A stretch of DNA of 23,563 nt from CAYPTB01 sp964413535 (GCA_964413535.1 CAYPTB010000035.1:1-23563), one strand, 5' to 3'; numbered from the stretch's first letter, positions 7,903 through 16,151 are shown. The notes: generated by a model from the sequence alone, not told the origin. Numbers and translations are program-made.

Positions 7903-9561
7903 TCAGTTCAGGTGAGCATCGGGGAGCGAGAGGATGAAGTGCGCGAGACGCCGCAGGACCGGCTCGACTCCTTCCCGCCCGACGAGCCGACGGCCCTCGC
8001 GCTTCGGAGACTCCCCACGTGCGGTCGCGAGGAACGCGAGCGCTTCGCTGCGGATCTCCGGGCTCGGCGGCACCGCGAGGAGCTCGGACAGGAGTAGGTC
8101 GACGATGGCCTCGTCGCGAGCGAGGCCGGATGCCCCCACGCGCCCGGAGAGATCCAGGAAGCGGCTCGTCCCCGCGGCGAGCCGCCCGGAGTTCCGCGAG
8201 CCGGGCTCTCGCGCACCGTCTCCATCCTGTGGGGTGTCCGAGTCGGCGTCGGGATCGACCCTTCGAGCGCCGCGACCGAGGACGTCGCGCGCCTCCACGA
8301 CCCCCAACAACGCGCCGACCTGGTTGCTGCGTCCGATCAAGCTCGCGGTCGTGATCCACGCCTCGCCGCCCTCCCAGCCCTTCACGTTAGGCGGATCGAA
8401 GAGACGCTCGCCGAGCGCTGCGGAGGCCAGCGCGAGGAATCGCCCGGGCGGCTCCAGGCCGAGGCGGCGCGCGCAGCCGATCAGGTAGTCGAGCGGGCTC
8501 GCGACACGCGCACCCACGATCTCGGCGCGGTAGAAGCGCGGGTCCAAGAACAGGTGCCGCAGGAAGGACGCGAGGTCGTACTCGCTCGCGCGCAGGAGCG
8601 CGGCGTACTCCGCGACTCGCTCCTCGACGGGCTTGCTCCCCTCGAAATAGCCGAGCAATCGCGCGGCGACGAAACGCGCGCAGGTTTCCTGTGCGAGGAG
8701 GATGTCGAGGACGTCGTCCCCGTCGAGCCTGCCGGTCTTGCCGAGCACGGTCTTGTAGCCGAAGTCGTGCCGCCGCCACTCGAAAGTGAAGACGCCGTCC
8801 TCGTCCGTCCAACCGGTGAAGGCGCGCGCAGCCTCCTTGACGTCATGCTCGCCGTAGTGCCCCTCCCCGAGCGTGAACAGCTCCATGAGCTCGCGGGCGA
8901 AGTTCTCGTTCGGGTGACCTTTGCGGTTCGAGTCGTTGTCGAGGTACTCGAGCATGGCAGGATCGCGGGCGATCCCGCGCACGAGGTCGGAGAAGCGCCC
9001 GAGCGCGTTCGTCCGCAAGAATTCGTTCTGCGCGATGAGCTCGTAGGAGTTCTTCACGTCGCGGTAGGAGCTCGTGAAGTAGCCGTGCCAGAAGAGGGTC
9101 ATGCGCTCGCGCAGCGGATCCTCTGCGGCGAGCAGGCGCTCCATCCAGAAATCGAGGTATCGGTCGCGCTGAGCCTGATCCGCATCGCGCAGGCCGTCGG
9201 CTTCCGCGAACTCGAGGCGCCGAGACTGCGGGTCGTCCGAACCCGCGCTCATCGCCACGGCGCGCATGGCGGCGCGATAGTCGAAGCGCTCCGCGGGAAA
9301 GCGCGCGGGCTCCGTCCCCGGTCCGGCGAGGAGCGCGTCGACGAAGCCTTCCGCTCCCAGCTCGACCGCCCGCGCGATCTCCTCCGGGCGGGCGCCGAAC
9401 CCGGCGCGGTTGATCAAGTGCTCCGCGGCCCGCGCGTCCCACACGAGCTCCCCCGGAACTTCCTTCGCGTCGTGCCCGAGCATCGCGGGGCACAGGAATG
9501 CGAGCGCGAGCACGCATCTCGACCAAGTGGCTGCACCGAGTTGGATGGTGTCTGGCTCCAT
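7903..9561 (-). CDS. DUF1800 secreted protein
   Basis: The protein has 552 residues. After a short N-terminus comes a hydrophobic signal segment (about residues 14-30), then the DUF1800 core. That core includes LINRAGFGARPEEI, a 'LRERMTLFWHGYFTSS' stretch, NFARELMELFTLGEG, AARAFTGWTDEDG and a long helical region through KTVLGKTGRLDGDDVL. The family accompanies DUF1501 and has no settled biochemical role. I choose ATG 9561 because GGAGGG (9573-9568 on this strand) sits 6 bases upstream and the signal peptide begins there. A longer in-frame form to 9699 would add an Arg/Pro-rich leader without sense. Between residues of about 420-480 there is an acidic, low-complexity insert (DPDADSDTPQDGDGAREPGS) before the C-terminal domain. 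First gene of a two-gene operon with DUF1501. Confidence 0.95.
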   Translation of the reverse strand: MEPDTIQLGAATWSRCVLALAFLCPAMLGHDAKEVPGELVWDARAAEHLINRAGFGARPEEIARAVELGAEGFVDALLAGPGTEPARFPAERFDYRAAMRAVAMSAGSDDPQSRRLEFAEADGLRDADQAQRDRYLDFWMERLLAAEDPLRERMTLFWHGYFTSSYRDVKNSYELIAQNEFLRTNALGRFSDLVRGIARDPAMLEYLDNDSNRKGHPNENFARELMELFTLGEGHYGEHDVKEAARAFTGWTDEDGVFTFEWRRHDFGYKTVLGKTGRLDGDDVLDILLAQETCARFVAARLLGYFEGSKPVEERVAEYAALLRASEYDLASFLRHLFLDPRFYRAEIVGARVASPLDYLIGCARRLGLEPPGRFLALASAALGERLFDPPNVKGWEGGEAWITTASLIGRSNQVGALLGVVEARDVLGRGARRVDPDADSDTPQDGDGAREPGSRNSGRLAAGTSRFLDLSGRVGASGLARDEAIVDLLLSELLAVPPSPEIRSEALAFLATARGESPKREGRRLVGREGVEPVLRRLAHFILSLPDAHLN

Positions 9562-9567
9562 GAGTCG

Positions 9568-9573
9568 CCCTCC
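9568..9573 (-). promoter_or_regulatory. Shine-Dalgarno that fixes the DUF1800 start
   Basis: Read on the minus strand, GGAGGG lies 6 bases ahead of ATG 9561. It is one of the few strong ribosome-binding sites in the window and decides against the longer in-frame start at 9699. Confidence 0.75.
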
Positions 9574-9727
9574 AACCCCGCGAGCTCGGGTCGGTTCCGC
9601 CGAGACGTCCCGCGCCCGGCTCCACGGAAGTCCAAGGTACCGCAGTGGCCGGACCTCGGGAGCGGGCGTCGTCTCCTTCGTGGGTCGGTCCGAACGCACC
9701 CGCTACGGACGATGGGCACGAGCAGCG

Positions 9728-9774
9728 GAAGGCGCCCCGCGGACGCCTTCGGCGGCGGGCAGCGAGCTAGCTCG
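9728..9774. promoter_or_regulatory. Hairpin and 12-base palindrome in the ubiD leader
   Basis: GAAGGCG (9728-9734) pairs with CGCCTTC (9744-9750) around a 9-base loop. Shortly after, CGAGCTAGCTCG (9763-9774) is a perfect 12-base palindrome ending 17 bases before the ubiD ATG. Both lie in the 230-base gap between the divergent DUF1800 and ubiD genes. They could be an operator plus leader hairpin controlling ubiD. No -10/-35 pair is convincing here. Confidence 0.35.
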
Positions 9775-9791
9775 GTAGGCTTCCGCCCCGC

Positions 9792-11642
9792 ATGAGCGCC
9801 TCGAGCCCCACGCGCGAAGCCCCGAGCGACCTGCGCGTCTTCCTCGCGGAGCTCGAGCGGGCGGGCGACCTGGTGCGCGTCGCCGCGGAGGTCGATGCCG
9901 ACCTCGAGCTCGCCGAGGTGCACCGGCGCGTGATCGCGGCCGGCGGACCGGCGCTGTTGTTCGAGCGAGTGCGCGGGCGCAGCTTCCGGGTCGCGACCAA
10001 CCTGTTCGGCTCACGGTCGCGCGTCGAGCTCGCGTTCGGCCACGAGCCGGAGCGCTTGATCGAGCGCGTGGCGGCGTTGCCCGAGGAACTCTTCGCGCGG
10101 GACCCGTCGCGTTCGGCGCGCTCGGGGGCCCTCCGCGCGCTGTGGCGCAACCGCGGAGTGTTCGCCTCGCTCGCGCGCGTGGGCTTGCGCCGGCTCGCCA
10201 AGGGCCCGGTCTGCGAGGTCGTCGAGCGCCCGCCCCGGCTCGGGCAGCTCCCCGCGCTGCGCACCTGGCCGCGCGACGGCGGAGCGTTCGTGACGCTGCC
10301 CCTCGTCTACACCGAACCGCCCTCCGGCGGCCCGCCGAACCTCGGCATGTACCGCATCCAGATCTACGACGACGATCGGGCGGGGCTGCACGTGCAGATC
10401 GGCAAGGGCGGCGGGTTCCACCTGGCTGAAGCCGAGCGCCTGGGCGTCCCGCTGCCGGTCAACGTTCACGTCGGCGGACCGCCGGCGGCGATCCTCGCGG
10501 CCATCGCGCCGCTCCCGGAGAACGTTCCGGAAGTGCTGCTCGCGAGCCTCGTGCTCGGCAAGCGACTGCGCACCTGCGCGAACCCCGTCGGACCGCTGCC
10601 GCTGCTGGCGGACGCCGAGTTCGCGCTCGTCGGCGAGGTCGAGCCGGGCGCGAGGCATCCCGAGGGTCCGTTCGGCGATCACTACGGCTACTACTCGGAG
10701 GTGCACGACTACCCGCTCCTTCGCTGTCGCGCACTCGTGCGGCGCAAGGACGCGATCTTCCCCGCGACCGTCGTGGGCAAGCCGCGCCAGGAGGACTTCT
10801 TCCTCGGCGACTACTTGCAGCGGCTGCTCGCGCCGATCCTGCCGCGCGTCATGCCCGGCGTGAAAGATCTCTGGAGCTACGGCGAGACGGGCTACCACTC
10901 GCTCTCGGCCGCGATCGTCCGCGAGCGCTACGCGCGCGAATGCATGGCGCACGCCTTCCGCATCCTGGGCGAGGGCCAGCTCTCGCTGACGAAGTTCCTG
11001 CTCGTCACGGACGGCGCCGTCGAACTGCGCGACTTCGCGGCGACGCTCGAGCACGTGCTCGCGCGCGCGGACTTCCGCACCGACCTGTTCCTGTTCGCGA
11101 ACCTGTCGATGGACTCGCTCGACTACGCCGGCCCCGCGATCGATCGCGGCAGCAAGGGCGTGCTGCTCGGCATGGGCGCGCCCGTCCGCGAGCTCCCCCG
11201 CGCGTTCCACGGCGAGCCGCGCTCCCCCGTGCGCGACGTGCGCGTGTTCTGCCCCGGATGCCTGGTCGTCGAGGGGCCGGCCTTCACGGCCGACGCCGCT
11301 TGCCGCGCCGCGATCCCGCGCGACCCGGCCTTCGCCGACTGGCCGCTGCTCGTGCTCACGGACGACGCCGCCCGGGCCGTGCGCAGCCCGGCGAACTTCC
11401 TGTGGACGACGTTCACGCGCTTCGACCCCGCGGGCGACGTGAGCTCGCGCGAGATCGAGCTCGTCTCGAACCATCCCGCGCACTCCCCGCCGATCCTGAT
11501 CGACGCGCGCATGAAGCCGTCCTACCCCGAGGAGCTCTTCTGCGACCCGGACACGGCGCGCACGGTCGACCGGCGCTGGAGCGAGTACTTCCCGCGCGGC
11601 GGCGTGGAGATGGGCGACTCGGACCGCGCGCACCTGGATTGA
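9792..11642 (+). CDS. UbiD-family prenyl-FMN-dependent decarboxylase, long form
   Basis: UbiD enzymes remove a carboxyl group from aromatic or unsaturated acids using prenylated FMN made by UbiX; long forms often serve menaquinone synthesis (MqnL-like). The 616-aa protein shows the N-terminal DLRVFLAELERAGDLVRV motif, NLGMYRIQ (183-190, with the expected cofactor-site Arg188), PVNVHVGG, then ADAEFALVGE (273-282) and EGPFGDHYGYYS (291-302). VGKPRQEDFFLGDYLQ and a C-terminal domain with LSMDSLDYAGPAIDRGSKG follow. It is longer than the roughly 490-aa E. coli type, with additional residues around 75-150 and at the C-terminus. At the usual L-E-G following A-E, the second Glu is Val (V280), as far as I can align. 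ATG 9792 directly precedes the conserved N-terminus. No ubiX is in the window, so the substrate is not fixed by context. Confidence 0.92.
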   Translation: MSASSPTREAPSDLRVFLAELERAGDLVRVAAEVDADLELAEVHRRVIAAGGPALLFERVRGRSFRVATNLFGSRSRVELAFGHEPERLIERVAALPEELFARDPSRSARSGALRALWRNRGVFASLARVGLRRLAKGPVCEVVERPPRLGQLPALRTWPRDGGAFVTLPLVYTEPPSGGPPNLGMYRIQIYDDDRAGLHVQIGKGGGFHLAEAERLGVPLPVNVHVGGPPAAILAAIAPLPENVPEVLLASLVLGKRLRTCANPVGPLPLLADAEFALVGEVEPGARHPEGPFGDHYGYYSEVHDYPLLRCRALVRRKDAIFPATVVGKPRQEDFFLGDYLQRLLAPILPRVMPGVKDLWSYGETGYHSLSAAIVRERYARECMAHAFRILGEGQLSLTKFLLVTDGAVELRDFAATLEHVLARADFRTDLFLFANLSMDSLDYAGPAIDRGSKGVLLGMGAPVRELPRAFHGEPRSPVRDVRVFCPGCLVVEGPAFTADAACRAAIPRDPAFADWPLLVLTDDAARAVRSPANFLWTTFTRFDPAGDVSSREIELVSNHPAHSPPILIDARMKPSYPEELFCDPDTARTVDRRWSEYFPRGGVEMGDSDRAHLD

Positions 11643-11707
11643 AACCGGATCCGCGCGCCAATGCAGTGGGGCCCGACGACCCGCCGAGCTCCAGCGAATC
11701 GACTCGG

Positions 11708-11733
11708 TAGAATCGGCTCACCCGATCTGGAGA
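11708..11733 (+). promoter_or_regulatory. Candidate -10 box and Shine-Dalgarno for the DUF547 gene
   Basis: TAGAAT (11708-11713) matches the -10 consensus in 5 of 6 bases, and GGAGA (11729-11733) lies 8 bases before ATG 11742. No recognisable -35 is present at the usual spacing. The ribosome site supports the choice of ATG 11742 over an in-frame ATG at 11661. Confidence 0.45.
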
Positions 11734-11741
11734 CAAGGATC

Positions 11742-12584
11742 ATGCGCCTCCTCGCCTGCACCGCCGTACTGCTCGCTGCTCCCGCCATGCCGTGCTCGAC
11801 GCCACCCGTCGTCGGGCCGAGCACGACCGCGCACGGGGCGCGGAAGGGCACCGCGCTCGAGTTCGATCACGCTCACACGCTCTTCGACGAGCTCCTGCGC
11901 GCGCACGTGAAGGGCGACTGGCTCGACTACCGGGGCATGGCGGGGGAGCGCAAGAAGCTCAATCGCTACCTGAACGAGCTCCACGCCGTCACTCCGGAAG
12001 AGCTGCGCGCCTGGACGCGCGATCAGCGCTTCGCCTTCTGGATCAACGTCTACAACGCCCACGCGATCGCGCTCGTGCTCGACCACTACCCGCTGCACAG
12101 CATCAAGGACATCGGCGGGATCTTGTTCGGTCAGGTGTGGGACAAGGAGATCGTCCCGATGCGCGCTCACCATCCCGAGGGCAAGGACGAGCATCTCTCG
12201 CTCGACGACGTCGAGAACGGGATCCTGCGCCCGGACTTCGAGGACGCGCGCGTGCACGTCGCGATCAACTGCGCCTCGCTGAGCTGTCCGCCCATCATGA
12301 AGGGCGCGTTCGTCGCCGAGCGTCTCGAGGAAGACCTCGAGCGCCTCATGCGCGCCTTCGTGGTCGACCCCCTGCGCAACCGCTTCGACGAGGCAGAGGG
12401 GAAGCTCCAGCTCTCCCGAATCTTCGACTGGTTCGAGAAGGACTTCGCCCGCGACGCGGGAAGCGTCCGCGAGTACCTCTTGCGCTTCGCGCCGCCCGAG
12501 AAGGCCGAATTCATCCGCAAGGCCGAGCTCGAGCACATGGACTACGACTGGAGCCTGAACGACGTCGAGGAGAGCCGCATCTGA
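11742..12584 (+). CDS. DUF547 secreted protein
   Basis: This 280-aa protein has a signal peptide (MRLLACTAVLLAAPAMPC); the Cys at 18 follows A-M-P, a poor lipobox, so lipidation is doubtful. The DUF547 core is clear: WLDYRGM near 60-66, FWINVYNAHAI at 99-109, DIGGILFGQVWDKE near 123-136, and VHVAINCASLSCP at 171-183. The conserved Cys and His residues suggest a thiol-enzyme-like site, but no activity is established for the family. An upstream in-frame ATG at 11661 would put 27 charged residues before the signal peptide. The gene stands alone, 99 bases after ubiD, with its own probable promoter and a strong hairpin at the stop codon. Confidence 0.93.
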   Translation: MRLLACTAVLLAAPAMPCSTPPVVGPSTTAHGARKGTALEFDHAHTLFDELLRAHVKGDWLDYRGMAGERKKLNRYLNELHAVTPEELRAWTRDQRFAFWINVYNAHAIALVLDHYPLHSIKDIGGILFGQVWDKEIVPMRAHHPEGKDEHLSLDDVENGILRPDFEDARVHVAINCASLSCPPIMKGAFVAERLEEDLERLMRAFVVDPLRNRFDEAEGKLQLSRIFDWFEKDFARDAGSVREYLLRFAPPEKAEFIRKAELEHMDYDWSLNDVEESRI

Positions 12585-12615
12585 AGCCACCGCGCGCTCC
12601 GCGCGGGCGCTTCAG
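12581..12615 (+). terminator. Strong hairpin at the DUF547 stop codon, probable terminator
   Basis: CTGAAGC (12581-12587) pairs with GCTTCAG (12609-12615), and CCGCGCG (12590-12596) with CGCGCGG (12600-12606). They are separated by a 2x2 internal loop and closed by a CTC triloop. The left arm contains the TGA stop. The hairpin is followed by CTCTT rather than a true T-tract, so it may end transcription, protect the 3' end or insulate the following operon. Confidence 0.6.
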
Positions 12616-12755
12616 CTCTTCGGGTCGGCATCGAATCGGTGCGGCCTGCTCCCCGAGCGCGGATTGCAAGTCCCTACGGCCACTAGCGCCGGCGCGGCGC
12701 TGGGATGCACCTGCCGGTCGGATCCGTGCGTCCAGGACGGCTCCGTCGAGAATCG

Positions 12756-12795
12756 GGAGACACCGAGGGTCTCCGCGGCGCGCAGTCGATATTAA
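12756..12795 (+). promoter_or_regulatory. Candidate promoter region of the DUF4956-CotH-VTC operon
   Basis: GGAGAC (12756-12761) and GTCTCC (12769-12774) form a 6-base inverted repeat, and TATTAA (12790-12795) in a locally AT-richer patch is a possible -10, giving a leader of about 35 bases before ATG 12838. The repeat would straddle the -35 region, where an operator could sit. There is no consensus -35 and no Shine-Dalgarno before 12838, so this is tentative. Confidence 0.3.
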
Positions 12796-12837
12796 CTGGC
12801 TCGCTTCCTCGTCCACCGCCCGCCGAGCGACCCTCCC

Positions 12838-13530
12838 ATGATCGCGCAAGCCACTCAGACCGCCCAAGACCTCCTCCCCGGCGCCGTTGCGGTCGAGATC
12901 AACCTGGGAGACTTCGGCATCGATCTGGTGCTGGCCGGGCTGCTCGCCTGGGCGCTCGGCTTCACCTACGTGCGCTGCGGCACGTCGCTCAGCAACCGCC
13001 GCTCGTTCGCGCGCAACTTCGCGCTCCTGTCGATGACGACGTGCCTGATCATCGCGATCGTCAAGGCCAACCTCGCGCTCTCCCTCGGTCTCGTCGGCGC
13101 GCTCTCGATCGTCCGCTTCCGCTCCGCCATCAAGGAGCCCGAGGAGCTCGCCTACCTGTTCCTGTCGATCGCGATCGGGCTCGGGTTCGGCGCGAACCAG
13201 CGGCAGGTCACGATCGCGGCCTTCGCGCTCATTCTGGGCGTACTTTGGATCAAGCGCGCCTTCGTGCGGGCCGAGGCGAACCAGAACCTGTTCTTGACGA
13301 TCACGAGCGCGGGGCCCAACCGCGTTCCGCTCGACAAGATCATCGCGACGCTGAAGAGCTGGAGCTCGGGCGTCGACCTGCGGCGCTTCGACGAGGACGC
13401 GGAGCTGCTCGAGGCCTCGTTCCTGGTCGACTTCGACGACTTCGAGAAGCTCACGCGCGGCAAGGAGGAACTCCAGAAGCTCTCCCCGTCGCTGCGGGTG
13501 AGCTTCCTGGAGAACAAGGGTCTCTCCTGA
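12838..13530 (+). CDS. DUF4956 membrane protein
   Basis: This 230-aa protein has hydrophobic segments near residues 28-46, 62-80, 104-119 and 125-138 and a soluble C-terminal domain (about 150-230). The family hallmark is the block at residues 82-108 with SLGLVGALSIVRFRSAIKEP. DUF4956 has no proven function, but it is regularly found beside CotH-family and VTC-domain genes, as here. It may act as a membrane scaffold, channel or regulator for them; that is inference. The stop TGA shares its last base with the CotH ATG (TGATG), showing tight translational coupling. First gene of the six-gene chain. Confidence 0.93.
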   Translation: MIAQATQTAQDLLPGAVAVEINLGDFGIDLVLAGLLAWALGFTYVRCGTSLSNRRSFARNFALLSMTTCLIIAIVKANLALSLGLVGALSIVRFRSAIKEPEELAYLFLSIAIGLGFGANQRQVTIAAFALILGVLWIKRAFVRAEANQNLFLTITSAGPNRVPLDKIIATLKSWSSGVDLRRFDEDAELLEASFLVDFDDFEKLTRGKEELQKLSPSLRVSFLENKGLS

Positions 13531-16151
13531 TGGAGATCCAGCGCGCGCACCGGCGAAGCCCGCTGCTCGAGCTCTCCGGCGGGAAGCGGAGGTGGGCGCT
13601 GCTCTTCACTGCCTACAGCGCCGTGCTGCTCCTGCTCGGCGCGTGGACGTATCGGTCGGGGATCGTGACCGACGCCGTGTTCGGAGGATGGGAAGTCGTG
13701 GAGAACGGGCTGCGCAGGTTGGGGGCGCGCATCTCCGCCGAGCCCCTCGAGCTCCGACTCGACGTCAAGCACGAGAACCTCCTGAAGATCGCCGCCAAGC
13801 GCGACGAGGCGTTGCGGCGCAACCTGCTCGTCGCGGGGCCCGATGACTTCGTCAAAGCCGACATCCGCGTCGGCGACGAGAGCGTTCCGGTCGAGATCCG
13901 GCTCAAGGGCGACCTGCGCGACCACTGGGAAGGTGACAAGTGGTCGCTGCGCGTCGAGACGCGCGGCGACCGGACCCTCCTCGGGATGAAGCAGTTCTCG
14001 TTGCAGCACCCGCGCACGCGCGACTACCTGTCCGAGTGGATCTACCACGAGGCGCTGCGGCGCGAGGATCTGCCCGCTCTGCGCTACGCGTTCGTGCGGC
14101 TCGTGCTCAACGGCAAGGAGATGGGCATCTACGCGCTCGAGGAGCACTTCGAGAAACGGCTGATCGAGAACAACCGCTTGCGCGAAGGGCCGATCGTGCG
14201 CTTCAGCGAGGAGCTCTCCTGGGCCGAAGCCGCGCGGCAGGGCTTCCTGCGTTTCCGCGAGGGCAAACAGCTCGGCGGCGCGGGCAGCTACCTCGCGGCG
14301 GACGTCGACGCGTTCCAGAGCTCGCGCTGGATCACCGACGCTGCTTCCTTCGACGTCCACCGGCGCGCGCTCACGCTCCTCGACGGTTTCCGCAACGGCG
14401 CGCTCCGCACCAGTCAGGCGTTCGACGTCCCGAAGCTCGCGCGCTTCCTCGCCGTGTCCGAGCTCATGGGCTCCGCGCACGCTGCGGGTTGGCGCAACAT
14501 GCGCTTCTACTTCAACCCTGTGACGACGCTGCTCGAACCTGTGGGCTTCGACGCGGGCGGCCACGGCTTGCTGCCGATTCCGTCGCTCGTCTGCACGATC
14601 CCGCGCGTCTACTCATCCGAGCGCTCCGACTACTACTACAACTACGCCTGGTTCGACGCGCTCTTCGCCGATCAAGTGTTCTACGCGGCCTACTTCCAGG
14701 CGCTCGAGCGGATCACGACCGGCGAGTACGTGCGCGCTCTCGTCTCCGATCTCGCGCCGGGGATCGAGGAGAACCTCGAGATCCTGCACAGCGAATACCC
14801 CGAGGTCTCCTTCTCCGACCGCGTGCTGTGGGAGAACGCCGCGTACATCCGTTCGGTGTTGGAGCCCGAACGCGCGCTCACCGCGCACCAGGTCTCACGG
14901 GACGGCAAGGGGATGCTCGCGGCGATCGGGAACCTCCAGTTCCTGCCGGTCGAGATCCTCGGCCTCGATCTCGACGGGGAGCTCGTCGCGCACCCGCGCG
15001 GCGGGAGCGAGATCATCGCGGGCCGCGACCCCAAGAATCCCGTGGAGCTCGTGAACGTGCGCTTTCGCTTCGATCCCGACTTCGCTCTCCCTGCGAAAGG
15101 CGATTCACCGGGCCCCGCCCTGCGCGTGCGCCACCGCATGCTCGGCGGCACTCCGCTCCGCACGGAGGTGCTCCAACCCGAAGGTCCGCTGCGCTTGGGA
15201 ATCGACGCTTTCGAGCCGCTCGCAGCGAATGCCGAGTGGTTCTCGTTCGTCGTCACCGACGTGGACGCGCACCAGGTCACCTTCATGCCGGGGAGTTGGG
15301 TGCTCACGCAGGACCTCGTCGTTCCGGCCGGTTGGGAACTCGTGTGCGGCGAGGGCGTGAACCTCGACCTGCGCGGCGGCGCCGCGATCGTCTCGCATGG
15401 GCCGATCTCGTTCGAGGGCAGCGAGGCGGCCCCGATCGTCGTGCGTTCGTCCGACGGAAGCGGCCAAGGGCTCGTGGTGCTCGGCGCGGGGGGTCCTTCG
15501 AGGCTGCGGCACGTGCGCTTCGAAGGTCTCGGCGCGCTCTCGCGACCCGGATGGGAGCTCACGAGCGCCGTCACCTTCTACGAGTCGCCCGTGACGATCG
15601 AGCACTGCGTCTTCCGCGCCAACACCTGCGAGGACGCGCTCAACACGATCCGCACGCGCTTCGACCTCTCGTTCTGCCTCTTCGAGGACACCTTCTCCGA
15701 CGCGTTCGACGCGGACTTCTGCCAGGGCCGCGTCGCCGACTGCTCCTTCGTGCGGCCCGGCAACGACGGCGTCGACGTCTCCGGCAGCTCCGTGGACATC
15801 GTTCGGCTCTTCGTCCAGGGCGCGGGGGACAAGGGCATCAGCGCGGGCGAGGCGAGCGAGGTGCGCGCGAGCGACGTCGTGGTGCACGACTCCGTCATCG
15901 GGATGGCGAGCAAGGACCTCTCGCGGCTCGTCGTCGAGCGAGCGAACCTCTGGGGCTGCCGCTTTGGCGTCGCGCTCTACCAGAAGAAGCCAGAGTTCGG
16001 CCCGAGTAGCGTCGAAGCCACGGGCTTGGCGCTCTCGAACAACGGCGAGGACTGGCTCATCGAAACCGGCTCGCGCGCAGTCGTCGACGGCGTGGAGCGG
16101 GAAGGCGACCGCGAGCACGTCTACGACTCGCTGTACGGGGCCGAGGAATGA
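13530..16151 (+). CDS. Membrane-anchored CotH-family kinase-like protein with C-terminal beta-helix
   Basis: The protein has 873 residues. One N-terminal membrane segment (about 22-41) follows basic residues, so the bulk is probably outside the cytoplasm. The CotH domain has RLKGD (124-128), DHWEGDKW (131-138), FSLQHPRTRDYLSEWIYHE (156-174), LNGKEMGIYALEEHF (193-207), WRNMRFYFNP (321-330) and EPVGFDAG (336-343). Asp341 and Asn323 are the likely metal-site residues by analogy with spore-coat CotH, an atypical protein kinase. From about residue 590 to 850 there are short repeating beta segments (VTIEHCVFRAN, FDLSFCLFEDT, VADCSFVRPGNDGVDV and others), typical of a right-handed parallel beta-helix, a fold common in carbohydrate-binding or lyase proteins. 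Whether it phosphorylates protein, glycan or nothing is unknown. Its TGA overlaps the VTC ATG. Confidence 0.92.
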   Translation: MEIQRAHRRSPLLELSGGKRRWALLFTAYSAVLLLLGAWTYRSGIVTDAVFGGWEVVENGLRRLGARISAEPLELRLDVKHENLLKIAAKRDEALRRNLLVAGPDDFVKADIRVGDESVPVEIRLKGDLRDHWEGDKWSLRVETRGDRTLLGMKQFSLQHPRTRDYLSEWIYHEALRREDLPALRYAFVRLVLNGKEMGIYALEEHFEKRLIENNRLREGPIVRFSEELSWAEAARQGFLRFREGKQLGGAGSYLAADVDAFQSSRWITDAASFDVHRRALTLLDGFRNGALRTSQAFDVPKLARFLAVSELMGSAHAAGWRNMRFYFNPVTTLLEPVGFDAGGHGLLPIPSLVCTIPRVYSSERSDYYYNYAWFDALFADQVFYAAYFQALERITTGEYVRALVSDLAPGIEENLEILHSEYPEVSFSDRVLWENAAYIRSVLEPERALTAHQVSRDGKGMLAAIGNLQFLPVEILGLDLDGELVAHPRGGSEIIAGRDPKNPVELVNVRFRFDPDFALPAKGDSPGPALRVRHRMLGGTPLRTEVLQPEGPLRLGIDAFEPLAANAEWFSFVVTDVDAHQVTFMPGSWVLTQDLVVPAGWELVCGEGVNLDLRGGAAIVSHGPISFEGSEAAPIVVRSSDGSGQGLVVLGAGGPSRLRHVRFEGLGALSRPGWELTSAVTFYESPVTIEHCVFRANTCEDALNTIRTRFDLSFCLFEDTFSDAFDADFCQGRVADCSFVRPGNDGVDVSGSSVDIVRLFVQGAGDKGISAGEASEVRASDVVVHDSVIGMASKDLSRLVVERANLWGCRFGVALYQKKPEFGPSSVEATGLALSNNGEDWLIETGSRAVVDGVEREGDREHVYDSLYGAEE

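Noticed and set aside
6026..8359. A 777-codon minus-strand frame across the regulator, DUF1501 and DUF1800 genes
   Set aside because: Arg-rich shadow out of frame with the secure DUF1501 and DUF1800 genes.
10011..11633. A 540-codon frame antisense to ubiD
   Set aside because: Arises from the third-position GC bias of ubiD; composition is repetitive Arg/Glu/Ala/Val and no motif is present.
12705..13529. The CotH frame stays open far upstream, with an ATG at 12705
   Set aside because: That stretch is out of frame with the secure DUF4956 gene and Arg/Pro-rich. The coupled ATG at 13530 and the membrane segment mark the true start.
13152..14564. A 470-codon frame antisense to DUF4956 and CotH
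   Set aside because: Overlaps two motif-supported genes and has shadow composition.
13940..16009. A 689-codon plus-strand frame inside the CotH gene
   Set aside because: Arg-rich alternative frame; the CotH frame has all family motifs over the same bases.
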